From: Bacteroidota bacterium
GTDB lineage: Bacteria > Bacteroidota > Bacteroidia > Flavobacteriales > Flavobacteriaceae
DNA length: 36,545 nucleotides
Assembly: GCA_949487855.1 (NCBI GenBank)
Contig: CATAMV010000117.1
Span: 1-36,545 of the forward strand
Direction of reading: 5' to 3'
The number at the start of each line of letters is the position of its first letter. Position 1 is the stretch's first letter. Shown piece after piece: positions 1-7,741 of the stretch. A program made the position numbers and the translations under genes. A model generated the notes under the pieces. That model was given only the letters and a program-made list of their open reading frames with translations, was not told where the DNA came from and did not search any database.

Positions 1-204
1 GCTGAAAAAAATGCAAATGTGGGAAAGTCAACAATTAAAATCGTGCTTTCTTCCAAAAAATCAAATGCGTTTTTACCCTCTTTGGGTTTGGGTTCTTCGC
101 TTTCCTGCGAGACTACAAAAACATCTCGAGGGGAAAAATCAAGTGCAGCAACAGCTATGGTTGCAACTTGTGACACAAACACCACAAATAGCAAAGACTT
201 CATT
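1..204 (-). CDS. Partial CDS at left edge: secreted/exported hypothetical protein (N-terminus only)
   Basis: Manual reverse-strand translation from ATG at 202-204: MKSLLFVVFVSQVATIAVAALDFSPRDVFVVSQESEEPKPKEGKNAFDFLEESTILIVDFPTFAFFS..., open to the window edge. It has a signal-peptide-like N-terminus and an upstream TAnnTTTG promoter-like box on the same strand. Confidence 0.55.
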
Positions 205-271
205 ACTCTTTGTGAAAAAAATAAAAAATGATGCTGTTGAATCACGAAGCTATATTCTTTTTAAAGCATTT

Positions 272-300
272 CAAAAATACACTTTTATTTGAATTTCAAA
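272..300 (-). promoter_or_regulatory. Putative Bacteroidota sigma-A-type promoter (TTTG-N17-TATTTTTG) for the left-edge CDS
   Basis: On the minus strand TTTG (297-300) is followed after 17 nt by TATTTTTG (272-279), fitting the known Bacteroidota pattern TTG-N17-23-TAnnTTTG. Confidence 0.45.
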
Positions 301-367
301 TTATAAATGCATGTTAAAATACCTCACAGCACTTTGGTTAATCAATCATTAAAATTATGGTGAACAA

Positions 368-3300
368 TTATTCTTTTTTAACCAGTTTCAAAATTTGCTG
401 TTTTGCGTCACTAATTACTGTAACTTTTACAAAATATATACCACTTTGATATCCAGAAAGGTCGATAATTTTATTTGGGCTTGTTAGAATACTTTTACCC
501 AAAACGTCGAACACTTCAACATAAACAGCCCTATCAGTTGAAACCGTAAATTTCCCTGAAGTTGGGTTTGGATACATTGTAACAGCAAAGTCAGACTTTA
601 CTTCATCAAAACTTAACACACAGCTTGTACCTACCTTATATTGAAAATATTTAGTCACAGAAAGGCCGCCTGCAAAAGCAAATTTTACGGCATAACTAAT
701 TTCTTCTCCCTGCGTGAAACCACCAACTGTTTTGGTAAATACTCTACTGCCTTGTGCGTCCATTTGACTTTCATTAAATGGAGTCTGCCTAAATAAATAG
801 GTAACAACTCCTGACTTATCAGTATCCAAAAGTTCAGCAGTAAATTTCACACTGTTGCCTATGGTTTCAAATGTTAAATTGTATCCCGTTGAAAAAGAAC
901 TCCCGTCAATATGAGCAGAATCGTTAAAAATGCAATATAATCTTTGATTAATAGTGACAGATATGGGCGTAGTTGTAGCAGTATCACCGTCATTATCTGT
1001 TGCTTTTGCAGTAATACTATATGTGCCTACTGCTGGATTATTCCATGAAAACACATAGGGCTGGGATGTATCCTCACCTAACTTAGTGGATCCATTAAAA
1101 AACTCAACTTTAGAAATCGTACCATCAAAATCTGATGCGGTAGCAGAAATATCAATTGTACCCCCCGAAACAAATGTATCGCCATCATCAGGTGAGGTGA
1201 TAGATACGGTCGGTAACGAGTTATCTCCATTTTGTACATTGACATAAACATCGTCTTTGGCCGTAGAATTCGATTCGGTAAGGGATAATTCAAATTTATA
1301 GATTCCTTGCTCCAAATTTGAGATAGCAGTCGTTAGCGACTGATTATCAGCAAAATTTACTGTTGTAGGACCAAAAATTTGCATCCATTGGTAGGCTGTA
1401 CTAGTGGGGTTTGGAATCGTACTTTGATTTCCATTAAGCTGGGTTGTAGTTGCTGGAATTTCTACTGTTATGTTTGCTCCAGCATTGGCAATAAGTGGTG
1501 AATAGCCCAAACTTGAGGTTCGGGTAAAAGTCATATCACCCAAATTAAATCCGCCTTGTTCAATAGCAACTCTTAACACATGCTCTCCTTCAATTAGCGG
1601 AATTCCATTTACAGATTTAGTTGCCCAATTATCCCAATCGCCCGTTGAAGAAACTGTGATGTTTGAAGCCACTTCTTGCCCGTCTAACTTAAGGCTAAAA
1701 GGACCGCCAGCAGCTACGTTAGATGCATATCGGAAATCCATTTTATAATAGCCTGATTGTGTAACATCAACGGTGTATTCTAACCATTCCCCTGCTTCAA
1801 TCCAATGAACAGTTTTACCCTCTGCGTCCGAGACTACATCTACATCTTCATCGGTTCTGAAATTACCTGATTCAGCTCCGTTATTTCCTGTTGTACTATC
1901 AAAATAAGAAATATCCTGCCCTTTACCCCCTTCAAAATAATCGTAGTTTCCAGCTTGAATTGTTCCTGGAATTTGAAAGGGCTGATTTAGATAAGGTTTT
2001 TGCTCGCCCACCAAAACTTGAACTGAGTTAGTAACCACAAATCCAGAGCTGTTATAGACCTTAGCGTAAAAATTATGAATTCCTGTAGTAAGGTTTTCTG
2101 CTTTTGTAGTGTATGGACTTGTTGTATCCGTTGACAACAAACCGTTGTTATCAAAAAACTCAATTTTATTGATTCCTGTTCCTGTAGCCTCAACAGATAA
2201 ATCTACACTACCGCCACTGTACGCTTGACTAAAACTAGAAGTTATCGTTCCCGAAAGGGCAACATCTCTGTTGGTTTTCATGGTATTGGCAGGAACCATA
2301 AATGAAAAATTGTCTGAGAATTCTACCGTTATATCCGTGTTTGAATAATTATGTGCGACATAAGTTGTTTCACCGTTCTGCTCAAATGCTGCTGCAATGG
2401 GGTGGTTAGCCGTAATATCTGTTTTAACTGTTCCCATAGCTTTCATATTGTGCAACCAGTAATAGGTGTGCGCATCTGAAATACCAAATTTTAAGCCTCT
2501 GTCTGGATAGGAATCATAAAGCTCAATTGCCTTGTCTGGATCAATAAAAGCGGCGTAGCACCAATACACATCGTGCCATAAATCTGCGTTGGCTTCGTTA
2601 GATAAAATCCCAGTGTTTTGCTGTATTTCGTTCCATAATTTTTGCACATATGTAGTGTTATGCCCCAAATACAACGAGCCTCCATGAATGGGATACATTT
2701 CAATACCGTAAGCGGCAGCGATATCGGCAGTCCAAAAGGTACCGCTATCGTATGAATTTCCCCAAACTCTAGAAGCTATACTTAGAGGACTGTTATTATA
2801 GGTGTACGTTTCAGGAAATAAATTATCATCCATATCAAACCAGTATTCTTCTACGGCAGTTTGTTCGGTGGTGTATAAATATATTCCCAAGTCTCGAATG
2901 GCGTCATTTCCTGTAACCGACCCCCAATGAATTAAAGAGGTGTTAAATTGCATGCTTTCTGATGTAGATTCTTGGTCATTCCCCTGCGGAAAAGTAGCAA
3001 ATCCATTTGCCCAGGCATGTCCAGCATAAGGACTGAAATTGCGTAAAAACGGGAACTTGTTATCTGTTCTACTGGGTGAGGCTGCATCTTTTACAAGCTC
3101 ATTTACCATCTCCCCCCATTGATTAGCCCAACCGGGCTCAAACTGCTCTATAAAAGCTGCTGCATGAATAAAATAACCCCAATGAAAATGATGATCATTA
3201 ATATTTGTGTCCTGTCCGTGTCCGCCAGGATAACCTAAAAGTGTTGACCAAGTATTGTTGTAATAAAACAAAAAGGCTACTTCTCCAGCCTCGTAGCTAA

Positions 3301-4507
3301 GCCAATCTTCTAGTCGCTCTTTTACAGTAGCAATCATTTTATCTCGTGCCTCAGTGTCTCCAATTTTGTGAGCAATACGAGCTGTTTGTACCAAACGATT
3401 CATTAACTGTCCTTCGTTATACGAGTCGGTCCAAGATGGTAATGCATTATTTTCTAATAGACTTACTTTACTTCCCAAATCAGAAGGGTTAAAAGAATCG
3501 CTATAATTTGCCAAATATGGTAGTGTTGGCAAAACACCATAAAACGTGTTTTCGGTTGCGAACGTGTTGCCGTCTAACATTTTTAAATCTCCACGAATAG
3601 AGGTGTATGTTTCACGATTTGGCGATGGTGAATTTGTTGCCAAATGCGACCATTGATGTGGTAAAAGTCCCTGAAGTACTGTGTTATTCGTTCCTTCTTT
3701 AACTTCAGGAGTTATTTCAAAATCAGTACGCAACACACTTGTGGTTTCGTTATAATCCCAAGCTACAGCAGTATTGGAAGGAAATACGTATGCAAACTTT
3801 TTATAGGTGTTGGCTAGCTGCAAAGCATTGGTATTACTCTGCTGAAGCATGGCAACAGACCAGTAGTTTTTCCCGTTCAGAGATGATGTAAAAACAGCTC
3901 CATTTTGTGTCCACGAGCTACCAACAGGGGCATACACGGCATAATCAACTCCATCTTGTGCATTTTCTATCAATATCATTTCATTGTGAATGGTTGCCGT
4001 ACCCGCTTTAACTTCTACTTGTGCAACATTTGCACTCCCTTTTGTCAAATAAACAAATGGCATTCCGATACCGCTAGTTGCTGAAAAACTACGTCCACTT
4101 GATGACCACGCCATGGTAACTGTCCAATCGGAATGATCCGAAACAGTAGCACGTGTACTATTTAGTCCTTGAACTCCAACATGTATTGTTTGTTTATCGC
4201 CAACCACGCCAAAAGGAACATAGGTGATTCCCAAGCCTGATGCGGTAGTTCGCATGGTAAATGGGTAATTGAAAAGATTACTTACATGATTATCTTTAAG
4301 AAGAAGTGACCACCAATCGTTTGTTGGAACGGGCTTGTACTGGGCAGCACCTGAAAGTTGTGGTGATCCGCTGGGGTATCCATTTCTGTTTGATGAATCA
4401 ACTCCAGGAAATGTGTTCGTATAACTACCATTACCAACCGAAGTTGTTTGTGCAGAGGCAGTACTGAAAAATAAAGCCAAGAATAGTATTTTATGAAGTG
4501 TTGACAA
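368..4507 (-). CDS. Secreted modular endo-1,3-beta-glucanase (laminarinase): signal peptide, GH81 catalytic module, Ig-like domains, CBM6-like module, PKD-like domain, T9SS type A C-terminal sorting domain
   Basis: GH81-like motifs PVPTNDWWSLLLKDN, DTNINDHHFHWGYFIHAAAFIE and HAWANGFATFPQGNDQESTSESMQFNTSLIHWG; CBM6-like YFEGGKGQDISYFDSTTGNNG...WIEAGEWLEYTVDVTQSGYYKMDFRYAS; Ig-like SITSPDDGDTFVSGGTIDISATASDFDGTISKVEFFNG; C-terminal MYPNPTSGKFTVS...DLSGYQSGIYFVKV...KLVKKE. Only a TTG (or ATT) start is available. Confidence 0.93.
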   Translation of the reverse strand: MSTLHKILFLALFFSTASAQTTSVGNGSYTNTFPGVDSSNRNGYPSGSPQLSGAAQYKPVPTNDWWSLLLKDNHVSNLFNYPFTMRTTASGLGITYVPFGVVGDKQTIHVGVQGLNSTRATVSDHSDWTVTMAWSSSGRSFSATSGIGMPFVYLTKGSANVAQVEVKAGTATIHNEMILIENAQDGVDYAVYAPVGSSWTQNGAVFTSSLNGKNYWSVAMLQQSNTNALQLANTYKKFAYVFPSNTAVAWDYNETTSVLRTDFEITPEVKEGTNNTVLQGLLPHQWSHLATNSPSPNRETYTSIRGDLKMLDGNTFATENTFYGVLPTLPYLANYSDSFNPSDLGSKVSLLENNALPSWTDSYNEGQLMNRLVQTARIAHKIGDTEARDKMIATVKERLEDWLSYEAGEVAFLFYYNNTWSTLLGYPGGHGQDTNINDHHFHWGYFIHAAAFIEQFEPGWANQWGEMVNELVKDAASPSRTDNKFPFLRNFSPYAGHAWANGFATFPQGNDQESTSESMQFNTSLIHWGSVTGNDAIRDLGIYLYTTEQTAVEEYWFDMDDNLFPETYTYNNSPLSIASRVWGNSYDSGTFWTADIAAAYGIEMYPIHGGSLYLGHNTTYVQKLWNEIQQNTGILSNEANADLWHDVYWCYAAFIDPDKAIELYDSYPDRGLKFGISDAHTYYWLHNMKAMGTVKTDITANHPIAAAFEQNGETTYVAHNYSNTDITVEFSDNFSFMVPANTMKTNRDVALSGTITSSFSQAYSGGSVDLSVEATGTGINKIEFFDNNGLLSTDTTSPYTTKAENLTTGIHNFYAKVYNSSGFVVTNSVQVLVGEQKPYLNQPFQIPGTIQAGNYDYFEGGKGQDISYFDSTTGNNGAESGNFRTDEDVDVVSDAEGKTVHWIEAGEWLEYTVDVTQSGYYKMDFRYASNVAAGGPFSLKLDGQEVASNITVSSTGDWDNWATKSVNGIPLIEGEHVLRVAIEQGGFNLGDMTFTRTSSLGYSPLIANAGANITVEIPATTTQLNGNQSTIPNPTSTAYQWMQIFGPTTVNFADNQSLTTAISNLEQGIYKFELSLTESNSTAKDDVYVNVQNGDNSLPTVSITSPDDGDTFVSGGTIDISATASDFDGTISKVEFFNGSTKLGEDTSQPYVFSWNNPAVGTYSITAKATDNDGDTATTTPISVTINQRLYCIFNDSAHIDGSSFSTGYNLTFETIGNSVKFTAELLDTDKSGVVTYLFRQTPFNESQMDAQGSRVFTKTVGGFTQGEEISYAVKFAFAGGLSVTKYFQYKVGTSCVLSFDEVKSDFAVTMYPNPTSGKFTVSTDRAVYVEVFDVLGKSILTSPNKIIDLSGYQSGIYFVKVTVISDAKQQILKLVKKE

Positions 4508-4687
4508 AATGAAGGAAGTTTATTTAAATGATTCTCAAATATCAATGAATTTTGTTTGAAAAATGAAAATTAAAACCATACATCATCACTACATACTTCA
4601 AAATTAAACTGTACCTTATGAAAATTAGTTTTAGGTATTTTTCAATTTATACTTTACCATTTTAAAGCCTGGAATAACAAACAGCGA

Positions 4688-4803
4688 ACTAACAGTAAAT
4701 GACTATTACGCTAAAAAAAGTAGTTTAAAACATGTTTTTTTTAGTAAAAACTATAAAAAGTGTGAAATAACTATTCTGAATAAATGTTAGTGAATAAACA
4801 CTA
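4688..4803. promoter_or_regulatory. Cluster of ACTA/TAGT half-sites (recurrent ACTATT) upstream of the HTH gene; candidate operator array
   Basis: ACTA at 4688, 4702, 4750, 4770 and 4800; TAGT at 4721, 4742 and 4788. Palindromic pairs TAGT-N4-ACTA (4742-4753) and TAGTG-N6-CACTA (4788-4803). Confidence 0.4.
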
Positions 4804-4815
4804 TTGCTTGTTTTT

Positions 4816-4851
4816 TTTGAAAAAATTTTAGCAAAAACACCAATACTTTTG
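4816..4851 (+). promoter_or_regulatory. Putative promoter (TTTG-N24-TACTTTTG) immediately upstream of the HTH gene
   Basis: TACTTTTG (4844-4851) matches TAnnTTTG; TTTG at 4816-4819; start codon at 4856. Confidence 0.5.
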
Positions 4852-4855
4852 AATA

Positions 4856-5134
4856 ATGGAAATTAATGACAGAATTCGTCAAATCATAGACGAAAAAGAT
4901 TTATCAATATCAAAATTCGAGAGAATCATTGGAGCAGGCCAAAATGCGGTCTCAACTTGCCTTAGAAGGCATTCAAGTGTCAGTCACGAGGTACTTGCAG
5001 GAGTGGTTAAAAATTTTCCTGAATATAGCTTAAATTGGATACTTACAGGCAAAAACTCTGATAATGAAGAAATTATATTTCGATTAAAAGATAAAATTCG
5101 TGAAATAGAAAATGAGATAAATAAAATCACGTAG
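4856..5134 (+). CDS. Small HTH (XRE/phage repressor N-terminal-like) DNA-binding protein with C-terminal coiled-coil-like tail
   Basis: MEINDRIRQIIDEKDLSISKFERIIGAGQNAVSTCLRRHSSVSHEVLAGVVKNFPEYSLNWILTGKN resembles the common Bacteroidota HTH family with the FPxYxxxWLLTG motif; tail is Glu/Lys/Ile-rich. Confidence 0.8.
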   Translation: MEINDRIRQIIDEKDLSISKFERIIGAGQNAVSTCLRRHSSVSHEVLAGVVKNFPEYSLNWILTGKNSDNEEIIFRLKDKIREIENEINKIT

Positions 5135-6497
5135 TCAATATAGATGTGTCAAATACATCGAGATTTATTTTATCTGTTTCTCCAGTACCCATATTTTTGA
5201 CAGTCAAAATGCCTTCTTTTTGTTCTTCTTCTCCATAAAACAATGCCCAAGGTGCATTGGATTGATTCGCAAATTGCATTTGCTTTTTGAGCTTGTGACT
5301 TGTGGGATACACCAACACACGAAGCCCTGAATTGCGCCATTTTGCAATGTGTGGAATTAAATCTTGCACATAAGCGTCCCCAAAATGAAGCACGATCACA
5401 TCCACCGCTTGTTGCAACGTAGATGGATACAAATCTAGCTCCTCCAAAACCATACATAAACGGTCTAAGCCAAACGAAATGCCTAATCCGTGCATCTCTT
5501 TCAGACCAAAAAGAGCTGTTAAATCGTCATAACGTCCACCTGCTCCAATTGAACCCAAATCAACTGTTTTGGGTGGGGCGACTTCAAATATAATACCCGT
5601 ATAATAATTCAACCCACGCGCAAGCGTTAAATCAAAAGCCAAGTTACTCACATGCAATGGTGAAACAAATCGTAAAACATCACGTAAATGTGCAATACCT
5701 TCTATAGCCATTGGCTGATCTTTAAGCAAGGATTCAAGTATATCTAGTTGATCAACAATACTTCCTGATAATTCCAATAACGGTGTGAGTTTTGTAAGCG
5801 CATCTTCACCAAAGCCTCTTTGTTTCAATTCGTCAAATACACCCGCTGCGCCAATTTTATCTAACTTATCTAATGCCACAGTAAAATCTAAAATGCGATC
5901 TGGCGGACCCAAATACGTTGCAATTCCCGATAAAATATTTCTGTGATTGATACGAATCGTGGCACCTTTTAAATGAAGTGAATGGAAAACGGAATCAAAC
6001 AATTGAATACATTCAGCTTCTAAAACTGGACTTACGGCGCCTACAACATCCGCATCACATTGAGTGAATTCTTGAAAACGACCGCGTTGCGGCCTGTCAG
6101 CACGCCAAACCGATTGCACCTGATACCGTTTAAACGGAAAGCTAAGTTCATGCTGATGTTGTGCCACAAAGCGTGCAAAGGGTACGGTCAAATCGTAGCG
6201 TAATGCTTTTTCAGAAATGGACTGTGTAAAACGTCCAAGTTTGCTTTCTGATAATGCAGCTACGTCTGCTTTTTTTATTTTCTCTCCTGAGTTCAGCACA
6301 TGGAACATTAAGCGATCGCCCTCTTCGCCATACTTCCCCATTAGTGAAACCGACTTTTCCATTGACGGCGTTTCGATTGGCAGAAAGCCATATCGCTCAA
6401 AGTGTGTTCTGATGGTGTTAATCACGTATGACCTACGCGCTACATCAGCGGGAAGAAAGTCACGGGTGCCTTTTGGAATACTCGGTTTTTGTGCCAT
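5127..6497 (-). CDS. hisS: Histidine--tRNA ligase
   Basis: KGTRDFLP, RYDLTVPFARFVA, FKRYQVQSVWRADRPQRGRFQEFTQCDAD, GGRYDDLTALFG motifs. Confidence 0.96.
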   Translation of the reverse strand: MAQKPSIPKGTRDFLPADVARRSYVINTIRTHFERYGFLPIETPSMEKSVSLMGKYGEEGDRLMFHVLNSGEKIKKADVAALSESKLGRFTQSISEKALRYDLTVPFARFVAQHQHELSFPFKRYQVQSVWRADRPQRGRFQEFTQCDADVVGAVSPVLEAECIQLFDSVFHSLHLKGATIRINHRNILSGIATYLGPPDRILDFTVALDKLDKIGAAGVFDELKQRGFGEDALTKLTPLLELSGSIVDQLDILESLLKDQPMAIEGIAHLRDVLRFVSPLHVSNLAFDLTLARGLNYYTGIIFEVAPPKTVDLGSIGAGGRYDDLTALFGLKEMHGLGISFGLDRLCMVLEELDLYPSTLQQAVDVIVLHFGDAYVQDLIPHIAKWRNSGLRVLVYPTSHKLKKQMQFANQSNAPWALFYGEEEQKEGILTVKNMGTGETDKINLDVFDTSILTT

Positions 6498-6530
6498 GGC
6501 AACAATTTATACAAATATCTGGTTTTAACG

Positions 6531-6555
6531 AAAAAAAGCCGCAAAAAGCGGCTTT
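6531..6555 (-). terminator. Rho-independent terminator downstream of rpsF-rpsR-rplI
   Basis: Minus strand AAAGCCGC-TTTTT-GCGGCTTTTTTT: 8-bp GC-rich stem plus T run, 22 nt after the rplI stop. Confidence 0.75.
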
Positions 6556-6576
6556 ATGTTTTTAAAAAAAAGAAAG

Positions 6577-7035
6577 TTATGCTTTTTCTTTGGCTTTTGT
6601 TATTTCAAATGCTACATCCGCAAATACCTCACGATGTAAACGAACTGATGCCGTATGCTTCCCTAAAGTTTTCACGGATCCACCAGGTAACTTAATGGCT
6701 TTTCGTTCAATAGATTGACCCACTTTTGAAAGTGCTGCTTCTATATCTATTGTTCCAACAGAACCAAACAGTTTATTCCCAGCACCTGCTTTTGCTTCAA
6801 TTTTAAGGTCTAATTTAGCTAACTCTTTAGAAAGCTTTTGCGCATCTTCAACAAGCTTTTGCTCTTTAAAGGCGCGTTGCTTTAAGTTCTCGGCCAATAC
6901 TTTTTTTGCAGAAGAAGTAGCCAAAATAGCTAAGCCTTGTGGAATCAAAAAGTTACGCCCGTAACCATTTTTTACTGTTACGATATCGTCTTTGAACCCT
7001 AGGTTCTCAACGTCTTGTTTTAAAATAAGCTCCAT
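6577..7035 (-). CDS. rplI: 50S ribosomal protein L9
   Basis: MELILKQDVENLGFKDDIVTVKNGYGRNFLIPQGLA. Confidence 0.97.
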   Translation of the reverse strand: MELILKQDVENLGFKDDIVTVKNGYGRNFLIPQGLAILATSSAKKVLAENLKQRAFKEQKLVEDAQKLSKELAKLDLKIEAKAGAGNKLFGSVGTIDIEAALSKVGQSIERKAIKLPGGSVKTLGKHTASVRLHREVFADVAFEITKAKEKA

Positions 7036-7040
7036 GATAA

Positions 7041-7334
7041 TTATTTTAGCATGTCGGCTACATAAGGCATAAGCGCCAAGTGACGCGCACGCTTAATAGA
7101 AACCGATAATTTACGTTGATATTTGAGTGATGTTCCTGTTAAACGACGTGGTAAAATTTTGCCTTGCTCGTTAACGAATTTCAATAAATAATCTGCGTCT
7201 TTGTAATCGATATACTTGATACCAGCTTTTTTGAAACGACAATACTTTTTGGCTTTTGACGTCTCTATATCTAACGGAGTTAGGTACCTAATTTCTCCTT
7301 GTTTTCCGCCTTTACTTTCTTGTTCGATTGACAT
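7041..7334 (-). CDS. rpsR: 30S ribosomal protein S18
   Basis: [64 protein letters not shown]. Confidence 0.97.
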   Translation of the reverse strand: MSIEQESKGGKQGEIRYLTPLDIETSKAKKYCRFKKAGIKYIDYKDADYLLKFVNEQGKILPRRLTGTSLKYQRKLSVSIKRARHLALMPYVADMLK

Positions 7335-7336
7335 AA

Positions 7337-7675
7337 TTATGCTTTTTCAGTTAAACGATCTCTTCTCTTAACAGCCCAAGCCTCTGCATGCTTGTCTAAT
7401 TTTACCGTAAGGTAGCGCATGATGCGCTCATCGCGACGGAATTCAACTTCAAATTGATCAATGGCTTCGCCATCAATTTTGAAATCTAATAAGTGGTAAA
7501 AGCCACTTTTTTTATTCTGAATTGGATAGGCAAACTTTTTCAAGCCCCAGTCCTCTTTGGCGACAATCTCGCCACCACGAGACGTTATAAACGTCTCATA
7601 CTTTTCTACTGCTTCCTTTACCTGATCTTCAGATAAAACGGGATTTAATATGAAAACAGATTCGTAATGGTTCAT
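7337..7675 (-). CDS. rpsF: 30S ribosomal protein S6
   Basis: [27 protein letters not shown]...[19 protein letters not shown]; canonical rpsF-rpsR-rplI order. Confidence 0.97.
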   Translation of the reverse strand: MNHYESVFILNPVLSEDQVKEAVEKYETFITSRGGEIVAKEDWGLKKFAYPIQNKKSGFYHLLDFKIDGEAIDQFEVEFRRDERIMRYLTVKLDKHAEAWAVKRRDRLTEKA

Positions 7676-7741
7676 AAATGTTTCTTTAATTGGACGGCGA
7701 AAATACGGATTTTATTGGGTTGTACAAACCTGATTCTATAA

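Noticed and set aside
11-292. Overlapping plus-strand ORFs 11..292 and 19..231
   Set aside because: No domain or signal; the minus-strand frame gives a signal-peptide protein with a promoter-like element and is the better explanation.
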